Of a stretch of 64,000 nt of DNA, positions 11,544 to 25,453 are shown one piece after another. The notes below the pieces were generated by a model, which was given only the letters and a program-made list of their open reading frames with translations, did not search any database and had not been told where the DNA came from. The stretch is from positions 12,101,001 through 12,165,000 of the forward strand of contig NC_092621.1 of the NCBI RefSeq assembly GCF_047663525.1, written 5' to 3'. This stretch comes from Anas platyrhynchos. Taxonomy: Eukaryota; Chordata; Aves; Anseriformes; Anatidae. Positions within the stretch are counted from its first letter, which is position 1. Each line of letters begins with the position of its first letter. The position numbers were made by a program, and so were the translations under genes.

Positions 11544-13649
11544 AAGGCCTTCTCTGGGAAATCCAAGGTACAAACTTGCTGTGCACTTTTTATCTAAATT
11601 ACCCAGACAAGGTATTCCCACTTATGCCAATACATTTCAAAGCAATATCTACAATTACTCTGGATATACACTCAAGCAACCAACTTACTCTGCTCTTGTT
11701 CTTGTGAAATTTGCAATGATTTTTAGCCTCCCATATGTCCTACATGGTACAACATAATGAGTAGTACCAGCCTTGAGTGATCACCTTGGAATTTTGCACC
11801 ATGAATATATTGCTCTGCACCCCAGCAACCTTACTGATGCTTGTGTGAGAAATATTCTGCATTTAAAATTGTGAGAAGTATTAGTAAAGATTGCAAGACT
11901 ATAAATGTTTTTGGTTTTATTTTTAATTTAAAGTTCATATTTATTTGAGTGCTTGATTTAAAAGGCATTAACAGAGCTCATCACACACACACAAAAAAAA
12001 TTGAGATAAAATGAAGAGTTAAATCTATAGTAGTCAGTCTGTAATGCCAGTGAATAGGCTTATTTCTCTAGCTCTCAATGGAACAGAAACAGCACCATCT
12101 GTTGCTCTCTATGCTGTCAATCACAGCAACTTTTTTGCTGCCCAGAAGATGATTACAAGAACTGAATCATATGCAACAGAAATTAAATGAGGAGGAAAAT
12201 GTTTATTTTCAAGGTGTGCTTGGACAGGAATAATTTAACCTGACCCACTGCATGTGTAGGGAAGAATCACAGCTGCTTTTTCATTTTACAAAAACAATGA
12301 ACAATCAATGAGATTTAAAAAAAAAAAAAAAAAAGGCAAAAGCAGTGTCATGTTTCTCCAGAAGTCTTGCAATGTAGGAATGACCCTCATAAAATTATAA
12401 CCACTAGGGATGGAAAGTATTTTCTTGGTCTAGCCTGATCCCTAAATGTCAGCTTGAGTATATGTCTAGTGGAGCATCTTATCCAAATAGCACCATTCAT
12501 TATTTGGCTGGTTGAGACAAGACATTTCTCCAGACTGCTTTCCTGACACTTACTCCCAGAAGGGTTAGATGACACTGCTGAAAACCCTGCTGCCAGCTGG
12601 AAGCTGTTTTACAGAAGGGCTCTCATGTTGCCAGGGCTGAACCCTGATAGCAATGTTGGAAAATTTCTCTCCATTCAGTGCAGTGTGAGCCAATACATTA
12701 AAAAGCATCTTGGGTAAGCACAGACATGGGAAAACCATGGCAGAAATTTTAACAGGATGTTCTTGCACTGTTGCACTTGTGCCATTCACCATTTCACAGT
12801 TCCTTCTTGGAGGTGAAGATGCTTGCCCACAGTTTAGCAGACAAACACTGCTGTTTGTCTAGGTTTTGCATCTCTCTCTCAGCTGTGAGATCCTGCTCTG
12901 GGAACTCAGACGGTGCAGGTGGTGTAGGAGCCCAGTGAGCTTGGCAATCTCTGCCCTGTCATATAACCAGATTTGGGGGAGAAGACCTTCTATTTCAGCT
13001 GATCTGCTGCAAAGAGGGTCTTATACTCTAAGTTATTAAGAAAAACCTATGAAAGTTATAATCTTCAGTTTTGACTGTTATTAGGAAACCAATTAAGGTG
13101 CTTTTTTTGTCCACATATTGCATGGCTTGTTTGCATGGGGCCTGCAACAATGTCCAGGAGCTCACTCGGGGCAAAAGCGCTGCTCAGTCCTGTGCTCCCC
13201 AGGTACGCATCCTGAGCATCTTTTGACATAAAAAATCCACACAACCTCCAGAGCCCTCTCACAGACCAGAGGAGAGCATCCCACAACTGCAGCCCTCACC
13301 TATTCTCTTCCACAGGCCTAGCGTCAATAATTTTCTTCCTATGAATTTTGGAAATGAAGTGAGAAAAACAAATTACTTTGTTCTGAGTGATCAAAGGAGA
13401 GTGCTGAAAGGCTCAGCAGAGACTGGCAGCTGCTGTTCTCCTTCACTTCAAAGTTGAGTTTGGAAAATTGGACATTAGAGTTATGGTCAAGATACCTTAA
13501 GGGTGCCTGGTAGAAAATGAGATTTCTTCCCCTCCTTTTTCCCCAGTCAGGTGTTTGGTTTCTTTACATAAAATACCAAACTAAAACTGACATTTGTTTC
13601 ACATCAAGCCCCAGTTTTGACTTCAAATTTTAACATGTGCAGAAAACAG

Positions 13650-13692
13650 CAACAACAACAACAACAACAACAATAATAATAATAATAATAAA
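13650..13692 (+). repeat. Compound (CAA)n(TAA)n microsatellite
   Basis: About seven to eight CAA units pass directly into six or more TAA units, a compound trinucleotide array formed by a point change spreading through a slippage tract. Confidence 0.93.
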
Positions 13693-14546
13693 AAAGTGGT
13701 TGTCTTTTCACTTTTGTGGAATGGCTTCTCTTCTTACCCCATGGAAAAAAGTGGGGAGATATTAAAAAAAAAGTGGGGGGGAAATGGAGTTTTAAAAGGC
13801 AGAAACAGAGAAAACTAAATAGTGCAGTGAAACTAAAAGTCACATTTTTTGCTCTTTAACTGTTTTGCAGAACAACACTAGGTTATTTAATCTTTTCATG
13901 CTGAGGTCTTTGTCAAAAATCAAAGCTACTTCAAAAAAAAAATGTTTCAAGGTTAATTACATTGCAGACTTAGATGGAAAATTATTTGGCCAAAATGTTT
14001 GAAGAGCCCTTCCTATGTATACAGAATATGTGGGGATGGCTGAAATTGGCAATAATCATTTTAAATGTCATGTGATACTTGCTAATCACAAGATGCCCAT
14101 GTTAGCACGAGAAGTTGGATGTGGATATATCTTTTAGCAACTTGCCTTAAACTTTATGATGTAAGTTGAGGAATTTATCACTCATTCCCTTATCTGACTT
14201 GTCAGCTCAAGATTAAATTTCTGCAGAAAAGCCAGATGCAGCTGGGGCATCTCCTTCATTCACATTGACCACTGCAGCACACAGATCAGCACAAGGCACA
14301 ACCATAGCAGAATATCACCCTCCTAACTTATCTGCATCCAGGTTAGGAAAGCAACTGTTGCTAGAAGAAGAAGTAAGATAACACTGCGCTTCAGTCAAAA
14401 GTGCGTAGTCTGGGTGCGCTGGTGTTTCCTCTATCAAATCTAGAAAACTGAAGAAATTAGATACATAAGTCAGTGCTTGGCTTTAGTCTATTCTGTTTAT
14501 TGTTGTCAGATAAAACAAAAGGAATAGCTCAGAGAAAGCATTCCCT

Positions 14547-14576
14547 CCCCCCCCCCCCCCCCCCAAAAAAAAAAAA
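14547..14576 (+). repeat. C18-A12 homopolymer junction
   Basis: Eighteen C are followed immediately by twelve A. The G-run on the minus strand could form a G-quadruplex and the C-run an i-motif. It is also a difficult stretch for sequencing, so the exact length may be approximate. Confidence 0.9.
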
Positions 14577-14953
14577 TGTACGGAGAAACATTTTTATTTC
14601 TAGTGGTGTGGCATCAGCTCCACAGTATAGGAAGAACATCTAAAGATGATCTACCATAGCAGGAAACAACAACAAAAAATAAAAAATTGAAAGCTGAAAA
14701 AGCAAACTGAAGTCAGACTGACCCACAGAAAGGGTCACCAGACCAGAGGCAGTGGAGAGCATAGCATGAAGCTCTGTGCAGCAGTCCTGGGTCCAACAGG
14801 GTAGAGTTGAAACCTGAATAATTTCTCACCAGCAAACCAGCAAGGCTGAATCTTACATGCTGAATAAAGCAGAGATTCCATTGCTGCTGGGGAGAGCACT
14901 TCTGAGTGTGTATGCTTGCAAAGACATCCAGAAAATATGTGCCATAGCACTGG

Positions 14954-14974
14954 AAAAAAAAAAAAAAAAAAAAA
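14954..14974 (+). repeat. Poly-A run, 21 bases
   Basis: Uninterrupted A21 between GG and GCTGGG, with no recognisable retroposon upstream. Confidence 0.9.
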
Positions 14975-17900
14975 GCTGGGTGTAACACTGCTGTCACACA
15001 GTCATCTTTTGTCTTTGGGTCTCTGAGACTGCATGGTATTGTACAACCATCCCCCTAAGAAAAGATTATTTAAACTAGCTGTGGTAACAGCTGAACCCAT
15101 CCTTGTTTCTGCCTGAACACAAAAACTTCAAGAGAGGCCGCAGGATGGCAGCAACAGTTCTGTCCTGCTTTGGCACAGCCAAGGCTTCCTGGCAGGCATG
15201 GCACACCTCAGGGGCCTGTCCCTGTTTACTCAGGGTCTTCTGAGCTAAGGGTGAGGAGTGGGAGAAAGAAAGGTTCAAAGGAAGCTTCCAACCCTCTCTC
15301 TTTGCCTTCTTTCTTTGGATACTTTTTGCAGTTTGGCTGGTGGTGTTCATATGAGCCTTTCCTCTGCCTTGCACTTTCCCCATCCCTGTGAAAAATGTTG
15401 ATCAGTTCCCAAAGAAGACGTATCTTTTTCAGTATAACATTCAAAGTGAAGAAACAGAGGTAGGTGGCAAGTTTTTTGATTGCTTGTAGCTGTCAGGAAT
15501 ACCAGAATCGTCAAATGTTTCCAAGCCTTTTCCTCCATGTCATGAGCCAACACCTTTCCCTCTCCAGCTACTCGGTGCTGTTCACCTCCACTCAGGATTT
15601 CAGTATCACTGTGGGAAAAGAAAACTGCAACCTGGCTTGGAGCAGTCCCACAGAGATCAACCGCATCTGGAGGTAGCCCTGAGCCAGCTTTGTTCTTTTT
15701 GTTGGCAAGGGCAGCTCCAATCGTCCATCTCAGGCTCCAGCACCATCCCAGACTCAGTATTTCTTAAAACATCCAGGATGGTTGCTTATAGAGACATCCA
15801 CCACACTAGTCCAAGAACAATCCTTTCAGTACTTAAATTCTGATGCATTTTTTCATGCGTGTCCAGGGCTAGCATGTTCTTTATGACCTGAAAAGAAACA
15901 CAAAAGTAATCCCACAAAGCATTAGCAATGCAGACTTAAGAGGAAAAAATCTATTATTGATTTTCTGTTCAAGTGTTTTCTTGTACGCTGTTTTCCAAGG
16001 CAGTGGCTATTGAGTTTCTTACAAGTACATTCTGTGTCCTGGGGTGATGAGACCTACAGTTTGATACCAGTGTCAAAGGCCTTCTTGCAAACAAACAAAA
16101 AAAAGCAATAGTGTTCAAACTGATGGCACCATGGTGCCTGAAGTAGGTTAGGAAGGAAATGGGAGCAAAATCTGTCTGAAAGGGGAGATCTCTGTAGTTT
16201 CACATCTGTTATATTTTTGGTCCTTTGGCTTCATATCCTTTCTATGCTGCAGCATTCTTTTATCCATGCTCCTGAGGGAAAGATTAATGGCTAAGAAGGG
16301 CTGTTCTTCCCCTTGGTTGTCCCCATATGGGTGATAAAAAGGAACCTCCCCTGCAGCTTTCACACATGGTCACACAGAAAATCAGTGTCTGAAGATTTTG
16401 TCAAAACAGTCCTGAGAAATTTGGATAGTGTTGAAAACCAGTTGTTTTTTCAAGTTAACTGGTATCAGTTGAGTGAATTAATTAGTATGATGTATAAAAT
16501 AAACCATCTCCCTACCTGCAGTAGTCTAGGCAGTGCAAAGCAGCACCGCGGGCACCTCCTTCCCACTAGTTCAAACTCACCTTCATGCCCCTGCAAGACC
16601 TGTTTCCACTATCAGCACTCAAACTCACAGCAGCTGCCCAGCTCCACCTTTCCAGGCAGTGCACTGGGCTCTCATGCTGACACCAAAACTCCCAGCTCCT
16701 TCCTCCTGACATCTTGTGTACCCATTTGTGCTCTTGCCAGAAGAGGAGAGCTCAGAAGGAGGGGTCCAGCTCTGTGAGGGAGTATTCTAAACATCTTAGT
16801 GCCATGGTCAAGAAATTCACAGTACAGCACAGCAGACTTCGACGCTAATTTCAAAGTGCAATATAGACAGGGACTGGGATTCACATGGCAGGCTGTGAGC
16901 AGCACCAGGGTCTATACTGTACATCATGCACAAACTCTTTTTGCGTATACATACAGCCCAGCTTTTTAGATCAAGTGGTTACCTCTGGGCTCATCACTGG
17001 GCTTCCATGTTGAGTTCATAGCCCCTCACAACTATCAAGAGAAGCTGGCATGCATGAACTCTGTATAAGCAAGACTTCTCAATAGGACTGAACTAATAAC
17101 TTTAGGACACGTCTAACATTGACATTACCATAGATGCACCCACCTGAACAGAGGAGCAGTGGGGTGGCAAGCTTGCCAGCTGTAAATGTCCTCATTTATT
17201 GCTACTAATTGCAAGCCCAGTTGCAGCTCCCTCCCAATTAGGAGTCCCAGTGCACCTGCTGATGACCTGACAAACAGGGTCTAAGAAAGAACCACAGCTG
17301 CAAGGTTAATTTTTTCTTTTAGAAAATCAAAACCATTCATATCTTCACCCCTGCTACAAACCCTTCCACTCTCCTCTGTGTCTCTCATGATCCCACCTTA
17401 CACCCTGCTCAGCCCAACCTCTGCACAGGCTGCTGCCTCCATGTGAGTAAACGCATTTGTGCTGTGTGCTCTGTGGTGGTTATCCACATGCTACCTCCCA
17501 CCCAATTGGACACGCAAAGTGGCTTAAAATAGGGAGAAATCCTGACAGCTGGAAGAAGTATTTGTCCCATCTTTGTAGCGGACAGAGGGGACTGTGCTGG
17601 TGTGTCTGCCTGTGTTGCTGAAGAGGTTTCTGCACCACTCCCCAGTCTGAGTGAAGCCACAGGGAGCCCCAAGCTGCTGTAGCTGGGACTGAAAGCAGTG
17701 CTCAGCCTGGGTCCTTCCTGGAGCTTGCTCCTACAGCATAAATGAAAACAGAGCAACTACTTCACGTGGCTGAGCCATGCGTTGTGAAAGGCTTCTGCTG
17801 GCAGAGAGGACAACTGCGAGCATGCTCATGTGGGAAGAGCAAGCTCTGGGGGAGAAGGCCACAAGGCTGGCTTAGTCAGAGCTGTACATGGCTCAGATTA

Positions 17901-20875
17901 GTGAAACCTACTTCTGAAGTATCAGGTAAGTGAAGTAAGTAGTATGGTGTATAAAGTGAAGTTTAATTTATACAAGGATTATAGGTCTGTTATGAAAATG
18001 ATTCTGATGGAAGACAAGGTTTATTCTTGCCTAAATTAAAGTGGCCACTTTGCAGGTTCAACAGGAAATGGATTGACCTCAGCAGTGCTTATTCATGTGC
18101 CTTAAAACTTCCAGAAAAAATACACATGATTTTCTTTTAAATGAAGGTATGTTTGTCGAGCACTGCACACACAGATGCATGCAGCAAGGAGCAAGCGTCT
18201 CAGCAGACAGTGCGACGCACTGTTCCCAAAAAGCCATGTCAGAGCACCGAGGCACAGGGCCAGAAATTCCAGCATGCGGTAGGATAGAGAAGGAAACACA
18301 AGAAGAGGCTGGGGGGGATCTCGGGAAGGAGCTGTGTCTCCAGGGAATATGTGGGAGTTCGTGTAGCAGAGAAGTCTATTGTGTAGATAAGTATGCAGAC
18401 AATTTCCAAATGCATGGTGTTTGCTTGATAAATTATAACAGATTCCTTGGAGTTAGGCCAGGCTATGTGTAAATAATGTATATTTCTGATGAGATGAGAA
18501 ATGCAGGCAAGGACAGAGGAGTTTAGAGCTGCCACTTTGAAACGTGGTGACAGTCGGGATTTTGGAGCCATCCAATAAGAGGGATTTTCTGGATATTCCA
18601 GTTGGGTTTTAGAGCAGACTCATGTTACGAAAATATTGTAAAATAATGTGCTGTTCATACACAATAATGTTGAATAATACTCCATTGCTGTTTCTCCCTT
18701 GCTGTGGTAAGGACTGTGATATAACGACTCCCTAGATCAGAGATATGTAGATAGGACTTACAACTATTGCATTAATACAGTTACATTAGTTTAGAAACAT
18801 TTTGCTGTAGTCAATTAATGCATCACAAGATGCAGTGTTCAAGACAAGGGTCATTTCAATATGTTAAGAATGCAGCACAAGCTTAATTTAAAATGAAGGT
18901 TATAAAGGAGCTTTTGTACCCTGGAATTTTGATATTTCAAAGTTTGTTCACAGAGATCTACTAAATCTAATGACAGTGAAGCATAAGGCCTCCCTAATTA
19001 GAAGAGATGGAGCCAAGACTGGACATTTGCATCTGAGTTCAAAATAACAGAATCAAATCCATGCAAGCATGGAGCACGTAGTGTCCTTCATACAGGTTAA
19101 CTGCTAGCACAAGACATCATTCTACACACCACAGCTAAACTGTATACTCAGTGCACATATGCATCTTACCTTACAAGTTATTAACCTATGGATTAATCTG
19201 CTGGTTAATAGGATGGGCTCCAGAAAAGACATCTGGAGAAGCTTTTGGTCTGGAGCTTAGTGTAATCCAAAGAGAACCACCCACAGCTCTCACACGTAAC
19301 TGCAAGCCATCCACCCAACCTCCACATCCTCAAGCAAGGATCTGAAGCAGCTCAGCTGGGTACTGCTGAAGGTAGGCAGGTTCAGAAAGGAACACAATGA
19401 CCTTCAGTTATGCTGCCCCCCACTTAGTTCCTTTCAAAGGCTGAGCAAACTTCACCCCCGTGGGACGAAATTACGCTGTGACAGATGTGAACAGGCTGAT
19501 GGCAGATTGTTATTTCAGGTGATGGGAGTGCACACACTGGTTAATGCTATCTGTAATGTATGTATCGATCCTGGAAATGTGGGACCAGATGAGTCCCATA
19601 TCCTCCTGTTGCCATGGAGATTCCTTCTGGGAAATAGGCATTTATTTCTTCTTCTTGAATCAGTCACATTGCTGCCTGCAATTAAGATGATTAGTGATAT
19701 GTGGGCCCTTGTTTCCGTTAAGAGGAAAAAGCTGACTACACAATCCAGCTATCTTTCCAGTGCACTACAGTTTACGAACAGGTAACACCCTCAGTCCTGT
19801 GGCCCTGCAAACAAATGGAACAAGCAGAAAGAGAAAGAGTTTTGATTGTCTCAACCCTGTCCAAAGGCAGGGGTATTTAATGGCCCCCTTGTTTCAAGCT
19901 GAAGAGGTGCAGTGCCACAGCTCCCCCCACAGCGGAGAAGCGTTTGCCTGGGGTCAGTGACTCTTCCTGGCATCTGTTGGAGGATCCCAGCATGACTGCA
20001 TACTCATACAGCTATTCCTTAAGGGTCTTAATTCAAGACATGCATGAGCAAAAGTAAGAAAATGTCTGAATGCCCGACATGCCTGAAATTACGAATAGTA
20101 TCTCCATTTCAGAAATGTTCAGAAATATTTGGCTGACAGATCCCTGGGCATGATCAATTTTGAAATTCATCCCCTTCTAATCCATGAACCAGACAGGATT
20201 TTGATGGCATGCAGTTTTGAAAGGCGAGGAGTTAAAGGTGGAGAAAGGCCTGAAGGCTATGTGACAGCCCTTGTGCAGAGAGCAGGGGGTAAAGGTAAAT
20301 GCAGCGGGGCACTCTGTGAGAGGAGGGAAAGGCAGAACTGGAGTTGTAGGAAAACAAATTGAGGGCCGTGAAGAGCCCCTAGCATGGTGCAGAGACAGGA
20401 ATGGGGGCACACACAGAGGAGAGCAGTGTCATCATCAGGGCATAACAGGGTGCACCCACATTATCCCTGGCACGGTGTGGGCAGTGAAGGGGTCACAGAT
20501 GTCCAGAAAAGGCAAGAGAAGAACTCACAGTGGATGTGTGGGAAGGACAGAAAGGAGCTACAGGAACACGTAACCTACACGTAGGAGTACACAAGGCTCA
20601 CTGGTTTTTAGGGGTTTTGAGCTGTTGAGGTGGAGTTTGAATGTACAAGCTTCAGAGGGCCACATCTGTAAAATACAATACCAGTGTTACAAGGGGTGTT
20701 ATCTGAGAACTTTTAACAGGAGAATTCCCACATGTCAGATTTTAAATGTTTTATGTTGTTCCAAATGTCACGGTTCTGTCACAGGCAATCACAGAAGATG
20801 CAAGACCTGTAGCTCTGATCTGTAGCATGGATCCCGTATTAACTAGACTATTTTTCTTGGGAGTTTTTTATCAGC

Positions 20876-21009
20876 AGTTGAAGAGTGCTTTTCAAAAGCC
20901 ACTGGGACACGGTCCTTGGCAACCTGCTGTAGGTGTCCCTGCTTGAACAAGGGGTTGGACCAGATGATCTCCAGAGGTCCTGTAAACCTCACCCATTCTG
21001 TGATTGTCA
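20876..21009 (+). mobile_element. CR1 LINE 3'-end fragment
   Basis: Plus-strand CR1 3' UTR. It contains the familiar CR1 blocks GGTCCTTGGCAACCTGCT, TGCTTGAACAAGGGGTTGGA and CAGATGATCTCCAGAGGTCC, and ends with CATTCTGTGATTGTC, the octamer-type 3' terminus. It is strongly 5'-truncated, leaving about 130 bp, and carries no coding sequence. Confidence 0.9.
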
Positions 21010-21364
21010 GAAAAATAAATGAACTGTGATGGTTGTGTAAATTTGCCCATCTTCATTTTCTTCTTTAAAAAAAGGCAGGGAATTGGAGCATTTTCTGAGG
21101 GTCTCACTGTGCCACTAACATTCCGGAAATGCACACTGGAACAGATTGTATTCTCTATTCCCCTTCCTCCCTTTCTATTCTCCCCAAAGTTTACTCATGC
21201 TTCCTAATACCACGAACGAAGGCACAGTTTGCTACTACAGGTATGTGAAATATAACTCTAGTCAGCCTCTGCTTAGCTGTTTCTGTTGATGGAGCACAGC
21301 TACATCAAAGCATAGAGCTCACCCCTTGCTTTCCAATCCTTCAGACCAAGAAATAATGCTGGGG

Positions 21365-21431
21365 TTTTCTCCTTCTTTCCTCCCTTCCTTCCTCCTTTCC
21401 TTCCCTTCTTTCTCTCTCCCTCTCTTTTCCT
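21365..21431 (+). repeat. Pure polypyrimidine tract, 67 nt
   Basis: Every base in this interval is C or T, mostly as CCTT/CTTT/CTCT blocks. Such homopurine-homopyrimidine tracts can form triplex (H-) DNA. No splice acceptor with a plausible exon follows it. Confidence 0.9.
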
Positions 21432-23541
21432 GGCTAGTATACCACCCTGGAGACTCCATAGATGAACATTTATTTAAAGATATAATGGAGATGGTGATCA
21501 GGCTGGCTCAGGAAAGAGGAGATAGATACAAGATAGCATGCAGAGTAACACAAGCTAATGGGCAGAGAGCTCTGGGAGCCTGCAGTACCCTGTGCAGCGC
21601 TTGCACTCAGCAGGAAATGATGAAGGGCTCTGTTTAGCCAGGAAGGCTGCCCGGAGGTGGAAAAAGGCAGTCTTGTAGTGCCTTGGCATTTCTAATGGTC
21701 TCTGAGAAAGCTGGGAGGTGGTTTGTTGGGTCTCCAGGGAGGCAATGATTTCTGATGATGAAAAGCTTGGTTTGACAGCATGAAAGGCAGCTGCCAGCCT
21801 CACTGAGAGCTCACACAGCCGGGCAGGGCAGGCGGCCAAACCCCACTGAAGGGGGCATTTGTGAAAAGCTTTGTGGACCCAAAGGGTCAGAAGTGATACT
21901 CTCAGAGGAGAGCACAAGTCTCCTCTGGCCAGACCAAACAGCCCTGCAGCTCAAGGAAGGTTGCTCCTTCCCACTGCCGACAGGTCTGGAGCATCCCCGG
22001 TTGGTGTGGTCCTTGGAGCAGAGCCAGCTGTTTCCCAGACACCAGCATTCCTCCTCTTCATTCACCACAGCTGTGCTGCAGTAAGGGAGTTTTTATTTAC
22101 TCAGGACTGTGATGACAATATGAGTAGAACAGCGTACTTTTGCCAACCTCCTTTATATGCACTTTGATAGATGATGCTATGCAGATTGTTTCTTTCTAAT
22201 CTTAAACCTCTATTTATAAACATACTTTCTGTCAATAGGTCTCATATCACTTTGTGAGCTATTGCAGTATGGCACTATAGTTGCTGTTATCTGACAAATG
22301 CATAAATCAAATAGAATAAAAAGAGATTTATTTCACCACTGGTCAAAGCCAGTGCTATAATTCAGTCCCCAGTTCCCAAGTATCTCCCACTTCCACTTCT
22401 GTCACTGGCATTTCTTCCCTTCTCTAGAAAAAAAGTCTGAAGAAAACAGAAGATCTTCTCAAGAACAAAATTTGTAGTGATATTATACATACGATAGTGT
22501 TACACCAGCAGTGACATAAATCTACAAGTATAATGTACCAGAGAAAAATAACTGCTGAGAGCAGCATGATAGCTGGATTTCATGCTGTTTGCTTTAATCT
22601 TCTCATATAATGTGGCATACATATTTCAGAATGCAAACACTGACTTGCTTCTCCTTAGGTTTTGAATTGGTAATATAATCCACATGACAAAGACTAGAAA
22701 ACAAATGTTTGAGAGATGCATATTCATCTGTATCTGCAAGTCTGTCTTGAGGCAAGGCAGAAAAGGCGTAAATACAGGACATAGAATTAGCCTTTTCTAA
22801 AAACATTTATTTCTCCAACTAGGAAAAAATCCAGGGGCAAAATTTCTAATACTACAGTATTTATCTTGCAAGTGTCTTGTAAAATGTATTTCTGATACAA
22901 CCAAAGCAAATTTACAAAGTTGTAGACAAAAATACCAGGCATATGCTATGAAGCCTATCCTGGGAAACTCTGGCAGTGAAACAATACAACAGCCATTGTG
23001 GTCCAACAGCTTAACCTTAGCTCCCATTGTGATGCAACAAAACTGAGTTTGTACCTAAGGGACAAACCTACATGATCAGGGAGTTAATTTTGATCCTGTA
23101 TGTAGTCTTGATGAGCTCAGCTCTGGAACCGTGCAAATTGTTCTGCTGGTAGTGTTTTTTAAAGATTTCAAAAAAAATTGAAGAAGGTAAGGAGAGCGTC
23201 ATAAAATTATTCAAAATGCCTTTAAAGACTATCTTCCTTCATCTCTTTATCAAAAAGAAAATTGCGAGAACATTTGTATATAGTGTCTAAATAAATGGGA
23301 AGAAAACGCCAATGGAGTCATTGCAAGAACTTGTGACTAGACCCTAAAACCAGGTGAATTTAAATCAGAAATCAGAAAAACTGTTAAAGTAGTGCATTGT
23401 CCAGTCTTTGATATGTTTGGTAGGTATCCTGCTGGAAGATATGTTTGTTTTTGCTTGATGGAGGAGAAACAGGGTGTTGTGGTATGGGCTAAAACAGATA
23501 CACCATGGATCAGATTAAAAGTTACACTCAGTCCAGCCAGC

Positions 23542-23578
23542 ACAATCTAACAGCAAGGCAGGTGACAATCTAACAGCA
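23542..23578 (+). repeat. Short direct duplication, period 23
   Basis: The 14-mer ACAATCTAACAGCA occurs at 23,542-23,555 and again at 23,565-23,578. A related GCAGGTGA follows each copy, consistent with one small tandem duplication of about 23 bp. Confidence 0.8.
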
Positions 23579-24997
23579 CTTGCAGGTGAGGTGTCAAGGC
23601 TGTTCTGTTGTCAATAGGGAAAGTAAGCCAAGAGAATGAATCACACCATTTATCTCAAACACCGATCTCAGGAGGAGATGAATTGCCTTTTTGGGTTGTC
23701 TTGCTCTGTTATTTGGATTGGGAAATGAGACAGCTTCATCTGTACTCTGGGACAAAGTTATGTGAGGTGAATCCCAGCTCTGCCCGATGGTCCCTATGGA
23801 TCTGGAGTGACCAAGCAGGCCAGCTGCAGATGTTACTCAGCCTTTGCTCAGCTCCCAGTCACCCACTGCTTTAACCCAAGTTTTGGGTTATCTGCTGTGC
23901 GTGCAAAGAGCAGTCTCTTCTGGCTGTATTTTTGTGGGCATTTCTCAGTAAGAACAGATTTATTTCTTCAGAACATGCATTTTTCTGCAGCTTGACCATT
24001 CTCAGCTACTCACATCCCCCAGCTGCCACTTACACTCCTGCTCAGTGGGACCAGCAGGCAACTTAGTGCTGCTTTTCCTTTACAGCAGCCCAAACCCTCC
24101 ACAGCTGGCTCTTCTTTGTCATGTCCTCTTACATGTTTGCTATAGACCCTAATGTATGCACAGCTTCTTAGCTGCTTTACAGACAGGAGGCGTGTGTGTT
24201 GGTGCCATCTGGCATCACAGGGCTTCGTGTCCCTGGTGCTGGCAGGGTTGCAGTAGGAAGAGGCCGAGGGCCCCAAGAGTCCATCTTACTCCACAGTGCA
24301 GCATTTCTGGGAATAACCTAAAACTGGAAGAAAAGGCATAGAGAATTGGGGCTTAAGGAGCTGCTTCTGGGCAGTGCCACAAGGCAGTGCTTCGTCTCCC
24401 TCTAGTGATGCCTGGGAGCAGGAAGGAGGGTGGCACAGCTCAGGTTTGACCATGGCTCGCATTCAAGTTTGGCTTGTGTCTTATGGCCTAGTCCTGTGAG
24501 AGCTGCTCATCCCTCTACATGGTTTCCCTTAGTGGCTTCTTACTCTCCTGTCCTCCCCTAAGGGAAGATTTCATCCATCGAGTCTATGGGAAGGACAAGC
24601 AGGCCCAATTAATTGCACAAGTCAGACAAATAAAGCAGTTTCATCCTCAGGCCACAGGCATATCACACAAGGCCATGTGTGGTCACAGGTGAACCCAGTC
24701 CCTGCCCAGACAGGCTTCTCCCTCTCCTGGCACATGGTGGGAGGCCCAAGTCTCCATACCTGACTAGTGGTTCCCGTCTCTGTCTCCCGGACAGAGCTCT
24801 GGTTAAGGCTAAATACATCATCCCGTACTGTGGGAAGACATTCTGTGGATGAACTGCAATCCCTTAGGCAGCCTAATCTAGCAGAGGCCATGTCAGAGCT
24901 CACGCCACCGTCTTAGGCCAGAGAAGAGGGCCCTTGTATCACTGGAGAAGACCATCTGTGCAGGCAGTTTGCAAAGCAAGAAAGCAGAAGATGGAAA

Positions 24998-25453
24998 ATG
25001 GTCTCATGCTCCAGGATATTATATCTGGCCTGCTTGGTGTTGTGCATTGTCACTGCTCAGAAAACACCATGGGTTACCTTCTTTGAGCAAGAGACCTCCC
25101 AAACTTGCTCTCTCTGGACGGAGTCATGTTACGGTGTCTTGGGTCTTTTAGAGGACACCTTGGTCACTCATCTTCGCACAAGGGGTGAATGTGTATCCTC
25201 CTGGTCTCCTCTGTACGTCCCTTGTCCCCTGCAATGGGGACTCAGCTGGGTATCAGCCACGGGGCTGGGTAGCGTGGGGTCAGCGAGAGCCCTGGCTGAA
25301 AACGTCTGTGGGACAGAGCAAGGGGGGACACACAGCACTGGAGAAGAGGAAGGCCAGGCCAATCTGCCAGCCAGCCAAGGCAGAAGGCATGCAGGGCACA
25401 GCCGCTTCCAGCAGGCTGCTCCAGGAAGCAACTTTTCTCTCGAGTTTGCATGA
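24998..25453 (+). other. Open frame with signal-peptide-like start, unproven
   Basis: This 151-codon frame opens with a strong start context (A at -3, G at +4) and has an in-frame stop upstream at 24,914. Residues 7-20 (ILYLACLVLCIVTA) form a hydrophobic stretch ending in V-T-A, the pattern of a cleavable secretory signal. The next 40 residues contain cysteines and aromatic residues. From about residue 60 the composition drifts to what GC-rich non-coding DNA gives, so any genuine coding part could be a short first exon ending near a GGG|GTGAAT donor-like site around 25,173. I recognise no family, and a chance open frame is the more likely explanation. Confidence 0.15.

Larger units (their letters stand above)
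11544..20875. other. Intergenic stretch without recognisable genes
   Basis: Long non-coding interval. It holds several simple repeats (A18 at 12,317-12,334, the CAA/TAA array at 13,650, the C18-A12 junction at 14,547 and A21 at 14,954-14,974). The open frames are short, lack family signatures and overlap on both strands. An AT-rich repeat-free block at about 18,760-19,045 is noted in the findings. Confidence 0.5.
21010..24990. other. Intergenic stretch without recognisable genes
   Basis: No exon or RNA gene is recognised. It contains the polypyrimidine tract at 21,365-21,431 and a short duplication at 23,542-23,578. The GC-richer part at 21,580-22,080 gives overlapping open frames on both strands without any family match. 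Confidence 0.5.
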
